Part shown: in pieces, positions 12,617-21,893 of the stretch | Numbering within the stretch: the stretch's first letter is position 1 | How the letters are laid out: the number at the start of each line of letters is the position of its first letter | The notes under the pieces: generated by a model | Told to the model about the DNA's origin: nothing | Databases searched by the model: none | What the model saw: only the letters and a program-made list of their open reading frames with translations | Assembly (NCBI GenBank): GCA_024663395.1 | Contig: JANFAH010000015.1 | Coordinates: 496,001-560,000 of the forward strand | Reading direction: 5' to 3' | Origin: Pisolithus tinctorius | Lineage: Eukaryota; Basidiomycota; Agaricomycetes; Boletales; Pisolithaceae | DNA length: 64,000 nt | Made by a program: the position numbers and the translations under genes

Positions 12617-12623
12617 GGGTTTT
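12617..12623 (+). promoter_or_regulatory. Probable -1 ribosomal frameshift site, G GGT TTT
   Basis: In the gag-pro frame the codons read CAG GGT TTT TAG, so the heptamer GGGTTTT (X XXY YYZ pattern) abuts the stop. A -1 slip continues as TTA GTA TCG GTC GAG into the pol frame, which stays open to 16234. No strong downstream hairpin was verified. Confidence 0.6.
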
Positions 12624-12625
12624 TA

Positions 12626-15600
12626 GTATCGGTCGAGGACTCGTATGATCTGCGAGGAGACCAGGACTGTGCCTTCTCCATGTGTTCACTTTATGTTTCT
12701 GACCCGCCTTTATACCCTTTGAAGTCTTCCATGTTTTTACCCACAGACACTGTTATAAATTCCGCTGCGGCCTTTATCTACGACTTACGAGGCAACATTA
12801 CGCCCCCAGTCGACCCCTTTGACGCCAGTTCCATTTCCCTGTCTGATCCTTTCTTGTCCTCGACCGCTACTACCATTTCTCCACTGACAATTTCTGCCTT
12901 ACGCTCTACTTATCAGTTCGATCCCGTTTATCATGTCTTAAAGTACAAACCTGTAGCGAGGAAGGTGAGGCCGGTACCGACGTCGATGCCAGCAGAATTC
13001 CGGGTAGAGCGTCGGGAGGCCGAAGACCCACTCGCAGATCTGCCTGTTTTACCTACTCATCCCCCTCCGTTCGTGCCAGGTTCCAGGTTTACTCAGGAAA
13101 GAGCTGACGAGCTCGATCTGGACCCGGCAAGGTTCCTTTGGCCTACAGAATTAGACCTAGTATGGTGGTTGGTCAGGGAGCATGAAGACGCCTTTGCCTG
13201 GGACGCTTCGGAAAGAGGGACCTTCCGAGAGGACATGTTCCCGCCCCTGAAGATACCTACGCTAGCCCACAAGCCATGGGTCGAGCGGAATATTCCCATT
13301 CCCCCTGCTATTTTCCGTGAAGTCGTTAATATTATCAAAGAAAAGATTTCCGCAGGGGTTTACGAACCGTCTACTTCGTCTTACCGCTCAAAATGGTTCT
13401 GCGTGGTCAAGAAGGACGGAAAATCTCTGCGCCTCGTACATGACTTACAACCTCTAAACGCCGTCTCTATCCAGGATTCAGCTGTTCCCCCCTTCGTCGA
13501 CTCGATCGCTGAAGCCTTCGCTTGCCACTCAGTCTACGGAATTTTAGATCTCATGGTTGGATACGATCATCGCACCATACACGACGATTACCGAGACCTC
13601 ACTACCTTCCAAACTCCTATCGGCACCCTTCGACTCACCAAACTTCCTATGGGCTACACGAATGCCGTCCAAATTTTCCACGGAGATGTCTGTTGGATTT
13701 TAAAGGACGAAATTCCAGAAGTCACTATACCGTTTATCGACGACTGTCCTATTAAAGGCCCCAAGTCTTGCTACCAAAATCCCGTCGGGACTTACAAAAC
13801 GATTCCACAGAATTCCAGGATTAGACGCTTCATCTGGGAGCACCTGCAGAACGTCAACCGAGTCTTACACCGTCTGCGTCATGCAGGAGCCACCGTGTCA
13901 GCAAAGAAATGCGTCATTGCTGCGCCGTCTATCATAGTGGTTGGGCACAAGGTGTCGTTCGAGGGTAGAATTCCGGATGAATCTAAAGTCCAAAAGATTA
14001 AAGATTGGCCGTACTGCACAAATGTCACTGAAGTACACAGATTTTTAGGTCTCTGTTCGTACTGCAGGATCTTCATCAAAGACTTCGCCAAACATGCCCG
14101 TCCCCTCGTCGAGCTGACCAAGAAGGACGTCCCCTTCGAATTCCGTGACGAGCATAGGGAAGTGATGGAGTACCTCTGCCGTGCGATCATCTCGTCCCCT
14201 GCGTTACGAACTATCAACTATAATTCCGAAAAGAAAGTCATTCTAGCTGTCGACACTTCTAACATCGCTGTTGGGTACCTCCTCATGCAGGAGGGGGAAG
14301 ACAGCAAACGCTACCCTGCTAGGTTCGGCTCGATAACTCTCAACGATCGCGAACACCGCTACAGCCAAGCTAAGCTAGAATTATTTGGGCTTTTCCGAGC
14401 CTTGCACGACGTCCGACTTCATATCTTCGGCGTGCGGAATTTAGTCGTTGAGGTGGATGCACGGTATATCAAAGGGATGATTAACAATCCCGACCTACAG
14501 CCTAACGCGACCATAAATCGCTGGATCGCCGGAATTCTCCTATTCGACTTTGAGCTCATACATGTTCCAGCACACAAGCACGCAGCGCCGGATGGACTTT
14601 CGAGGAGACCGAGAGCAGAAGAAGATGAGGAGGGAGACGAGGACTATGAGGATTGGATCGATGAGTGTGGGGCTTTTGCAGTCGAGCTCTTGAATCGTAG
14701 GGAAGCACGTTTCGAGTCCCATCCTTACCCCTTGGAAATTCCGAGTGTCGTGTCAGACTCATCCCTCCCCCTGTCACAGAGGCTAGGTATCTTTACCACC
14801 GAAGAATCGATGCCAGAAAACCTTGAGGCCGAAATTCCGAGGTCAGAAAAAGCGAAACAGAGAGAGGAGAGGATGAGAGTGGTGAAGGAGTTTTTGGAGA
14901 CGAAGAAAACGCCCGAAGGGTTAGAGGAGGCGGAATTGGAGAGCCTAGTGCGCCTTGCGACTCGGTATTTCGTAAAAGGGGGAGAACTGTGGAGGAAGGA
15001 TCCCCAGGGACAGCATCAGCTAGTGGTACCCTCACACAAACGCCTTGGGATTCTCCACCAGGCCCACGATGACTTAGGGCACAAGGGTATCTTCTCGACT
15101 CGCATGCGTTTGCTGACTCGCTTTTGGTGGCCCATGCTAGAGCAGGACGTCCATTGGTATGTTAAATCATGCCACGAGTGCCAGATCCGCCGTTTGGACC
15201 GCGTTCATATCCCGCCAGTCGTTGCTATTCCCGAACCCCTGTTTTACAAGGCATATATGGACATGTTCTTAATGCCGAAGTCAAACGGCTTTCGCTACGT
15301 CACCCAAGCCCGCTGTTCACTCACCAGTTACCCCAAATGGGCTATGCTTCGTGCAGAGACAGGCAAGTCCATTGGAAAGTTCATCTTCGAACAGATTCTG
15401 TGCCGTTGGGGTGCCGTTGCAGAGATTGTCACAGATAACGGGGGACCATACATTCTCGCTCTCGACTGGCTCTCCAAGACCTTCGGAATTCGTCACATAC
15501 GCATCTCTCCTTATAACTCACAGGCTAACGGAGTTGTCGAACGGCGGCATTTTGATGTAAGAGAGGCGATGGTAAAAAGTTGTAGTGGGGAAGCGTCGAG

Positions 15601-16234
15601 GTGGTCGGAAGTTGCCCCTGTGGTATTTTGGGCAGAAAGGGTTACGGTCCACAAGGCAACCGGGTTCTCTCCATTCTATATGGCTCACGGTGTTGAACCC
15701 AGACTCCCCTTCGATCTGGTCGAAGCGATGTTCTTAGCCCCTTTTGAGGCGGAATTTTACTCGACTACAGACCTCGTTGCTCACCGCACTCGTCAACTCC
15801 AGAAACGCCCCGAGGACCTCGCTCGCATCCACGATCTGGTCCTAAAATCCCGCTTTGCCTCAGCCAAGGATTTCGTTGATCGTTTTGCACGTTCCATCAA
15901 GGACTTTAACTTCGAACTAGGGTCGCTTGTCCTTGTTCGGAATTCCCGTATCGAACTAGAACTCGACTGGAAGACAAAACCGCGCTACCTAGGGCCTATG
16001 ATCGTCGTCAGACGCACTAAAGGCGGTTCATACATCCTTGCAGAATTAGATGGCGCAGTCTCGAAATTCTGTTTCACTGCCTTTCGTCTGTATCCCTATT
16101 TCCCGAGGAATAACGCTCGTATCGAAGTCACCCAGCTGACTGGTGCTTCCCCACAAGACCTGGATCGTCTTGAAGACGAAGCGTTCCCGGACCCTACGCT
16201 CGCTGGCGTCCCATTGGACGAGTCAGATGAGTAG
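12626..16234 (+). CDS. Gypsy pol: reverse transcriptase, RNase H, integrase
   Basis: The pol frame is open from the frameshift site; its first ATG is at 12680 (1184 codons from there). The RT has conserved VKKDGKSLRLVHDLQPLN and an active site FIDD (about residues 352-355). The RNase H begins around LAVDTSNIAVGYL (about 520) and ends near HVPAHKHAAPDGLSRR. The integrase has an HHCC finger (HQAHDDLGH to CHECQIRR, about 790-835). Its catalytic residues lie in AYMDMF, VTDNGG and NGVVERR (about 859, 918, 951), followed by a GPY/F-like module LGPMIVVRR. No internal stop was seen, so pol remains intact while gag-pro is broken. It would act in virus-like particles and the nucleus. Confidence 0.93.
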   Translation, partial: VSVEDSYDLRGDQDCAFSMCSLYVSDPPLYPLKSSMFLPTDTVINSAAAFIYDLRGNITPPVDPFDASSISLSDPFLSSTATTISPLTISALRSTYQFDPVYHVLKYKPVARKVRPVPTSMPAEFRVERREAEDPLADLPVLPTHPPPFVPGSRFTQERADELDLDPARFLWPTELDLVWWLVREHEDAFAWDASERGTFREDMFPPLKIPTLAHKPWVERNIPIPPAIFREVVNIIKEKISAGVYEPSTSSYRSKWFCVVKKDGKSLRLVHDLQPLNAVSIQDSAVPPFVDSIAEAFACHSVYGILDLMVGYDHRTIHDDYRDLTTFQTPIGTLRLTKLPMGYTNAVQIFHGDVCWILKDEIPEVTIPFIDDCPIKGPKSCYQNPVGTYKTIPQNSRIRRFIWEHLQNVNRVLHRLRHAGATVSAKKCVIAAPSIIVVGHKVSFEGRIPDESKVQKIKDWPYCTNVTEVHRFLGLCSYCRIFIKDFAKHARPLVELTKKDVPFEFRDEHREVMEYLCRAIISSPALRTINYNSEKKVILAVDTSNIAVGYLLMQEGEDSKRYPARFGSITLNDREHRYSQAKLELFGLFRALHDVRLHIFGVRNLVVEVDARYIKGMINNPDLQPNATINRWIAGILLFDFELIHVPAHKHAAPDGLSRRPRAEEDEEGDEDYEDWIDECGAFAVELLNRREARFESHPYPLEIPSVVSDSSLPLSQRLGIFTTEESMPENLEAEIPRSEKAKQREERMRVVKEFLETKKTPEGLEEAELESLVRLATRYFVKGGELWRKDPQGQHQLVVPSHKRLGILHQAHDDLGHKGIFSTRMRLLTRFWWPMLEQDVHWYVKSCHECQIRRLDRVHIPPVVAIPEPLFYKAYMDMFLMPKSNGFRYVTQARCSLTSYPKWAMLRAETGKSIGKFIFEQILCRWGAVAEIVTDNGGPYILALDWLSKTFGIRHIRISPYNSQANGVVERRHFDVREAMVKSCSGEASRWSEVAPVVFWAERVTVHKATGFSPFYMAHGVEPRLPFDLVEAMFLAPFEAEFYSTTDLVAHRTRQLQKRPEDLARIHDLVLKSRFASAKDFVDRFARSIKDFNFELGSLVLVRNSRIELELDWKTKPRYLGPMIVVRRTKGGSYILAELDGAVSKFCFTAFRLYPYFPRNNARIEVTQLTGASPQDLDRLEDEAFPDPTLAGVPLDESDE

Positions 16235-16484
16235 CCCGTCCTTCTCTCTACCTCTTTTCTTTTCTTTCTCTCTTCTTTCTTTTATCGATACCCGTTTCAT
16301 CTCATATATAAATTCCGCACCGCTCACATGAAAGAGACAAAGTCAAAAAAAAAAAAAAATTCCGCACTACTTTTCCTTCAGAAGTCTTACATTTCCTTAC
16401 TGTAGCACTAATACCAACGCACGAAAGACTCTTTTACATTCGGGACATACGAGTACAAATATTCCGCAGGCTCTAGTACGCTAT
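16235..16484. other. Spacer between pol and the antisense gene
   Basis: Pyrimidine-rich 3' region of pol containing an A14 run (about 16347-16360) and several copies of AATTCCGCA. It separates two convergently oriented genes inside the element. Confidence 0.5.
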
Positions 16485-18056
16485 CTACAGGTCCCGGAGA
16501 TCGTCCTTCAACCTTCGCAGCTCCTCCCGTCTAGCCCGCGCAGTCTCGATCCGATGCGTTACCCGCCTTGCCAACATCTCCAGCAGCCGGTAGATCTGCT
16601 CCAGCTCGAATTCCTCGTCCTCGGTTCTCGCCTCGAGCACTCGCAAACATTCGACGAAGCTTGCTGTTGACCGCTCGCATGGGTTTTCGACCTCCGGAAT
16701 TTCAGTGCCAGAAGGAGTGTTGCTCTGGACTGACTCTTTGACGCCTCCTGGTTCGTTTAACAAGCCGGTTGCAATCGTGAAAAATGGCTCAAACTCTGTT
16801 TGCGGTTCGTCGACAGGGGCTGGTAGAGTCGAAGGTCCGGGCATTGGAGTAGCCCCGCGGAAAAAGAGACGAGGTGAGGGCAAGGGATTGTGGGGGGAAG
16901 GGGTCGGTTGTGGCATAGGGGAGCATGTGGGGGTCGGATCAGGCTGCCATTTGCGAGCCGGGATTTTCAGTGTAAGCTTCTTAGCAGGCCCGGTTGCAGG
17001 TTCTGCCAGGGCTGCCTTCGAAGTCATAATCGATTTGACCCATTTGTGGGACGGGCCTGCTTCCCCAACGGTACCGGAGTTCTTTCGCTGAAGGTGGTGT
17101 CAGCTCGTTCCCCTTGCGGAATTTCACCTGTTCGGCACTCACCTTCCTCCCTACTCCACGAGAGCGCGAGCACTTGCACTTCGCCTTCTGGCACCGTTTA
17201 CAGGACGATTCTGGCTCCCCGACGCATCTGAGGTTCGCCTGTGCACACGTCTCGCAGGGCTCGTTGTCTCCAGCCACGTGAGGTCCCTTTGCAGAAGGAC
17301 CTGGTTCGCCTTCGCCGTCACCCTCGTCATTGTCGATGTCATCAGCCAGCTCGTCCTCCTCGCTGGTGGCCTGCAGAATTTTCGTTGAAGTCAGCATTCG
17401 TGCTCAGGGTTGTCAAGGACGAGGAACGCACCTTCTGTTTCCCTTTTCCTTTACTCACACTACCAGAGCCCCCCCCTGCCAAACGTGCAACTCCTCTTGA
17501 TGGGTGTCCTTCGGTGTCCTCTGGTGCGTGGTCTTGGCCCTCCTCTCTTGCTGTTTGGCCCCGGGTACACACTGATGGTGCCTTGGCCAACCTCTCAGCC
17601 TCCAAACGCGCTCTCTCCTCGACCCGCTCCTGGTAGTCCTCGAAGACGTCGTCGATGTGGAATCTCCACTGCCCTTCTGGCCGATGAAGATCTGCTATGG
17701 CTATCGCCGCAGGGATCACCTCGTTCTGCCGTATCGCGGATTCTTCGGTCATCTCACGGAGGTTGGCGTCGCGCACCTTCGGGATGGAGATTTCGTTCTC
17801 GTCGACGTACTTCCACCACGAGTAGATCCCAGCCTGGAGACCTGTTAGCGCATCGCGGGGCGCGAGTATCTAGTGAACTCACCCAGGTCTGGTCCCAGTC
17901 CCCCACCCACTCGTATATCGCCTCCAGGCTCTCTTCGGGTTGCGGTGCCGTGTAAATTAGCACCCTGACGTGCCTCAGAGCTGCTGACAGCGAGGTAATG
18001 GCCTGGTCCCTCATGCTGAACACAGGTCGTGCGTCGCGGATCAAGTAAGCTTGCAT
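16485..18056 (-). CDS. Antisense accessory gene of the Gypsy element with a Zn2Cys6 motif
   Basis: Four exons join in frame to 473 aa: 18056-17883, 17833-17432, 17370-17128 and 17087-16485. The introns are 49, 61 and 40 nt and all begin GT and end AG. The N-terminal domain is helical and aromatic-rich (IYEWVGDWDQTW, SWWKYVDENEISIP), then an acidic linker. The Cys cluster has the spacing C-x2-C-x6-C-x7-C-x2-C-x6-C (CETC to CKRCQKAKCKC), which is the fungal Zn2Cys6 pattern. A Pro-rich stretch and a C-terminal charged coiled coil follow. Zn2Cys6 proteins bind CGG-containing DNA as regulators; that role here is inference. It runs opposite to pol, immediately inside the 3' LTR, so its promoter probably lies in or next to that LTR. 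No stop interrupts it, unlike gag-pro. Confidence 0.72.
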
Positions 18057-18318
18057 GTCGATGAGAGGATGAGACGTTGGGAGCAGGTTAGGTGAGCGAG
18101 GGTGTTGTCGGGAGAGTTTGACGAGCGGTGAGCCACCTTCTGGGCGAGTTTAAATTCCGCAGGACTATCTCATACAATGCGGAATTCCATTCTGCACGAG
18201 GCAGAATTCCGACCTTGCGCCATCATGGTTACATAACGTCTGCCGAAATTCCACTCGTCTCTGTCGCGCCTCGGTTCGGTCTGACCGAGGACGGTCAGCA
18301 TTCGAAGTCCCCGGGAGG

Positions 18319-19315
18319 TGTAGGGAGCCGTATACTCCCTGAGGCTGGAACAGGAACCTGTCACTAAATTCCGCAGGCCTCTACGACAAACCCGTTTCGG
18401 AATTTTTCCCACTCGTGACCTCGTGTTTCCTCCCAACCCCTGTCGCCTTCGGAGTTTCTACTGACCTTCCGCATGTCACTCAGTCATCAAAACGCTGATC
18501 TGGAAATTCCGCATTCATGCAGAGTCATCCGGAATTCAGTAGCCATGCCTCCCCTCAGCCACGTCACCAATCGTCCGTGCCACTTTCCTCTAAAAAACTC
18601 CAGATTCCCCTGTCACCCTAAATTCTGCAAGCTGGACTTCGTGCCAGTACGCTATGCTCTGCCCTCCTGTGCCACTCGGCTCCACCTCCCACTTGTACGC
18701 ATACTCTCGTTCTGTTGGAAGATACCCCTTACCGTTGTCCTGCTCTTGCTCTCGTCTACTACCCAACAGTCTATTTCACGTGCTTCTGTATTTCGCTGAC
18801 GTCTGACATCCCTTCCTTTATTTTCCGGTCTTTTAGTTTTCCCGCCCCACCTTACTCCGACTCGTACCTACTTTCCCTGTACTATATAATTCCGCCATGA
18901 TGTCGGAAAATAGACCACCCACCTTTTGAGTCGCTATCCGTGTGTGTTCTGCGAGGTCGAGAGTTTCAAGAGTCTAAAGTGCGTACATAGAGTCTGCTGC
19001 GTCTTCAGTGTCCCCAGAGGTCTTTGTGTCTCTTGCGTCTTCCAGCCCTGCACACCTAATCCCGTGTCCCTTTTGCTTCGAATTTGCTCCTCTCGACGCG
19101 TAGCGACCCCTCGGAATTTCATATACCCATCTTGCTGTTCCTCACGTGTCTACATCTGCCCAGAATTAAATTCCGCGACTCTCGCTCGAATTTCCCCACC
19201 GCTTCTAAGCCCTTTCTCAACCTCTCCTTCCATACAGTACCCCTTGGGACAATCCTAGGGAATTCTCCCTTCACCCTTCCTCTAGTCGCACGCTTCCCAG
19301 AAGAAGTGTCTCACA
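18319..19315 (+). repeat. 3' LTR of the Gypsy element (997 bp)
   Basis: Same length as the 5' LTR with no indel. All 23 differences I found are CG versus TG or CA. TATATAA lies at 18883-18889. Confidence 0.95.
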
Positions 19316-19685
19316 CCGGTCGTGTAACAATGCGCTGCCGCTTCATTGATAATGCATTAGGATATTCATGAACCCGTGCTTCGAGGTTCTGCCAGTCTCG
19401 AAGTTTTCGAGACAGTGTTGACTGATCAAAGATAAGGGTACCCTCAGGGCAAGTCTTGAAATGCTGGACAACTGCATCTTGTGAGATGCCTGGGTGAGCA
19501 TCAACATACATGAAGACAGTCATCCAGTCATGCAGAGTAAGCATGCCATGCTTGCATGCTTGAAGAGGTTGGGCAGAGCTCTTTGGAGAATCCTTGTTCG
19601 TGATGACTCGGGGTTTGCGGGGCTTATATGGAGCATGCTCGGTACGGGGTTTCCGTTTGAGCTGTGGGACACTCCGTTCAGGCAT
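19316..19685 (-). pseudogene. Pogo-like transposase, N-terminal part (broken)
   Basis: The N-terminal segment starts at a Met followed by PERSVPQLKRKPR. It runs through LTLHDWMTVFMYVDAHP and ends RIVTRP exactly where the Gypsy LTR begins. The relative at 55.3-55.9 kb continues RIVTRPDVEKAL, and the matching DVERAL is found on the other side of the insertion at about 8860-8895. This proves the two pieces were one gene. The helix-turn-helix region is expected to bind the terminal repeats. Confidence 0.85.
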
Positions 19686-19918
19686 GGGAACAGAACCAGA
19701 GAAGCACTGGGGGAAACTTCTAAGAAGCAGCAGCGTCTTCTGATTTTTTTTCACTTGCATTGCTTAGGTAACCAGTGAACATGTCCCCCAAATGTCAATC
19801 TAATAATGCATCATTGGTGGCATATCTTGATGCATTATGCGAAATGCGAACTCCCAGGCTGCCCAACTCGGGACCTGGCCAAATCTGATGCAACACTAGA
19901 AATATGCACAGTGAGGTC

Positions 19919-19941
19919 ATGCATTACGAGAACATCTACTG
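19919..19941 (-). repeat. Right terminal inverted repeat of pogo-like element 1
   Basis: Exact reverse complement of 6992-7014; followed by TA at 19942-19943. Confidence 0.9.
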
Positions 19942-19990
19942 TACATAGTTACCGAGTTCACGTCAACGCTCTTTCGTAACACCCCAATGG

Positions 19991-20686
19991 TTATAACGTT
20001 ACACGGCCTCCGCAAAGCCAACTTGGCCAACCCAACCGACCTCTACCCGTCTGTCCGCACCTCTGGAGGTAATCCTTAAGAGCAGATTCCAGTGGTACAT
20101 TGATATGTCCGGGAGAGGGGTATTCGCTCCTTAGTACTGCAATGAGTCCCTCTCGCGACTTTCGCGATTTTTCCTCACAATCCGCATCTTGCAGCCCAGT
20201 GACACAGACATGTCTGGTCTCGCTCATACTCGTTCCAAGTTTGTCCCTGTTCCGCCTCCACCAATCTTCCATTTCCCCCTCCCGCTCCAAGTGGTTAATG
20301 ACGAGCACGATGGGAATGCGTCCTCGGAATATACCATCGGCGAGTTCGAAAATCCGCTTTGTCACAGCTGTCAACTTTTTTCCCCGCATGCAAAACAAGA
20401 TAACGTCGACGCTAGCTTTGGCTTCAAGCATAGGACCCAATTTTTGCTCAAAGTCAGCGGCGTCCTTCCTGGAGTCATTCTTTGGTTGATTGAAGCCCGA
20501 AACTTCCCAGATATGCACCTTCATCGACTCGACCGTCGCTTCATATCTAGTCGTACGGCGCGTGCAAACCTCGGCGTTGGAAGAAACCTTGGCGACGTTT
20601 CCGCCGACGATAAGATTAATCACGGAGCTTTTACCGACTCCTATCTCTCCCAAGACCATGACCTTGAGAACGGCATCATTCACCAT
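19991..20686 (-). CDS. Small P-loop GTPase (AIG1/septin-like), copy 1
   Basis: A 231-aa protein starting MVNDAVLKV. Walker A/G1 is GEIGVGKSS near the N-terminus. A G3-like WEVSGFN stands where most GTPases have DxxG. The G4 position reads INHLERE instead of NKxD. The frame extends upstream of this Met, but that part is not protein-like and matches the non-coding 5' region of the paralogue. It is a tandem paralogue of 21894-22631, with a shortened strand after YEATVE. The TRAFAC class of such proteins includes membrane-remodelling and immunity-related members; the substrate role is unknown. With degenerate G3 and G4, GTP hydrolysis may be altered. Confidence 0.75.
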   Translation of the reverse strand: MVNDAVLKVMVLGEIGVGKSSVINLIVGGNVAKVSSNAEVCTRRTTRYEATVESMKVHIWEVSGFNQPKNDSRKDAADFEQKLGPMLEAKASVDVILFCMRGKKLTAVTKRIFELADGIFRGRIPIVLVINHLEREGEMEDWWRRNRDKLGTSMSETRHVCVTGLQDADCEEKSRKSREGLIAVLRSEYPSPGHINVPLESALKDYLQRCGQTGRGRLGWPSWLCGGRVTL

Positions 20687-21065
20687 GATTGCGAAGAACT
20701 GAGATTTGAAAGAGGGGTATGGCTCTCTCGGGTATAAATGCAATTGCAAACTTAGGGTGTCGAGTGATGACGCTGCGGAAAAACAAATGAATGCAGGGAA
20801 GTATTTCACGACAAGCTCGGCACTAATAGTGCTCACTATTCACAGTGGACACAAAGATCTTGACTTGCGTTACAGGTTGTCCGTGTGTCGTTGCTACCCC
20901 ACCTGCGTAACGATGCGATAAGCTGTATGTAATGGAAAGGATCGGGGAGTGAATATGCAAAGCCATGAAAGATGGTCGCCGCTTGTCTTTAGTACGTCTG
21001 CCATGCTTTTTCCTCGAGGTGGTACTAGAGTTTCTCGATGCCGACGTCATCGTGATAGGCGCCCC
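19991..21065 (-). repeat. Tandem duplication unit 1 (GTPase gene plus about 380 bp upstream)
   Basis: Homology to 21894-23045 continues past the start codon. Shared stretches include TAGTGCTCAC, TTTCCTCGAGG and GTGATAGGCGCC, in the same order. Boundaries are approximate. Confidence 0.65.
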
Positions 21066-21893
21066 TGACAGCCCTTTACAACAGATCTCTGATCAGCTGG
21101 TTGACCCCTCATAGTATGCGGAGGTATTCAGGTGATAGAACGCTGCACGTTTCAACTTTCCCTGTACCTTTCACTTTACAATCACTGTCAGGTCTTATGT
21201 CATCTTCCGTTATGACAGTGTGTCCAGCGTGAAGGAGTAGCCAAGCGCTCCACTTTCCTTAACGTAGTCATGCACTCAGTTCTAGACGTGGTAATACCCC
21301 GTCTTCAGCGGGCAGAGTAGCCCTTTTGGAGAAATCCTTCAGAACAATACTAGCGGGAAACCGATTCATAAGGAGGGTTGAACAAGGTAATCATCACGGC
21401 CGAGTTCCGTGACTACGAACAACGTCGACAACTTTCAACGGAGGAAGGCGGAATAGTACACGCTGTGGTATCTAACCAACCCGGGTTAACCTCTCTATCA
21501 CAGGCATGAACACTCCATCTCCGTTTCTCTGCTTGCTAAGGACGGAATCTGTAGACGTTCGGCTGATCCTGGTATCCTATAGAGTAGGATAACAGGTTCT
21601 GAGTTTTCGTACAACTCATGCGTCGAATTTCTTCTTTGAGTGACAAAGGTTCCTTAGATCCGCGCTCCCGGTCTACGCAAGGGAGCTTCATGATGTCTGG
21701 CGATGAGTACATCAATAGTACAAGCACAAAAATATCGTACATGACTTATACTAAGCGAGTCCTTGCAAATTATAAAAACTGGGGTGCGTGTCACATAGAA
21801 TGGCTACGGGTATTCAGTGAATACGACTGATTCTTACATAGACGTTCGGAAGACACAAACGCACCTCGGTACCGCAACGCGTTCCTTCCAACT

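Larger units (their letters stand above)
9870..12626 (+). pseudogene. Gypsy gag-protease ORF, broken by one TGA
   Basis: Encodes the capsid precursor and aspartic protease. The Gag core (from MSGARDMPLRGSNKAPKF, about residue 180) is followed by a zinc-knuckle-like Cys-x2-Cys-x5-His-x4-Cys (CFFCGGTDGHRTAEC, about 11180-11225). The protease active site is LDSGCQVVAL just before the TGA at 12213-12215. The same frame continues as RELWETLEAP through LLLGRPFF (protease flap and C-terminus) to TAG at 12624-12626. The TGA followed by CGG is best explained as a decayed CGA (Arg). The ATG at 9870 lies inside the LTR and is ACG in the other LTR, so the true start is uncertain. Translation would pass into pol by a -1 shift at 12617-12623. 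Confidence 0.85.
8899..19315 (+). mobile_element. Ty3/Gypsy LTR retrotransposon with an antisense accessory gene
   Basis: Two 997-bp LTRs begin TGTAGGGAGCC and end GTGTCTCACA, flanking gag-pro (9870-12626), pol (12680-16234, RT-RNaseH-integrase order) and an antisense four-exon gene (16485-18056). The flanking target duplication is 4 bp: CCAG on the left (8895-8898) and CCGG on the right (19316-19319). They differ by one CpG-type transition, and removing the element restores the transposase codons R-P-D-V. The LTRs differ at 23 positions by my reading (about 2.3%). The polypurine tract is weak (18310-18318). Confidence 0.95.
6992..19941 (-). mobile_element. Pogo/Tigger-like DNA transposon 1, interrupted by a Gypsy element
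   Basis: Both ends carry a perfect 23-bp terminal inverted repeat starting CAGTAGATGTTCTC and ending GTAATGCAT. TA lies immediately outside each end (6990-6991 and 19942-19943), as expected for the Tc1/mariner-pogo superfamily. The transposase runs on the minus strand. A 10,417-bp LTR retrotransposon (8899-19315) splits it, leaving about 2.5 kb of transposon sequence, similar in size to the uninterrupted relative at 53635-56254. Confidence 0.88.

Noticed and set aside
16347..16360. A14 run as sign of a retroposed cDNA end
   Set aside because: It is internal to the Gypsy element, has no flanking duplication, and is followed by the same AATTCCG motif as the rest of the element.
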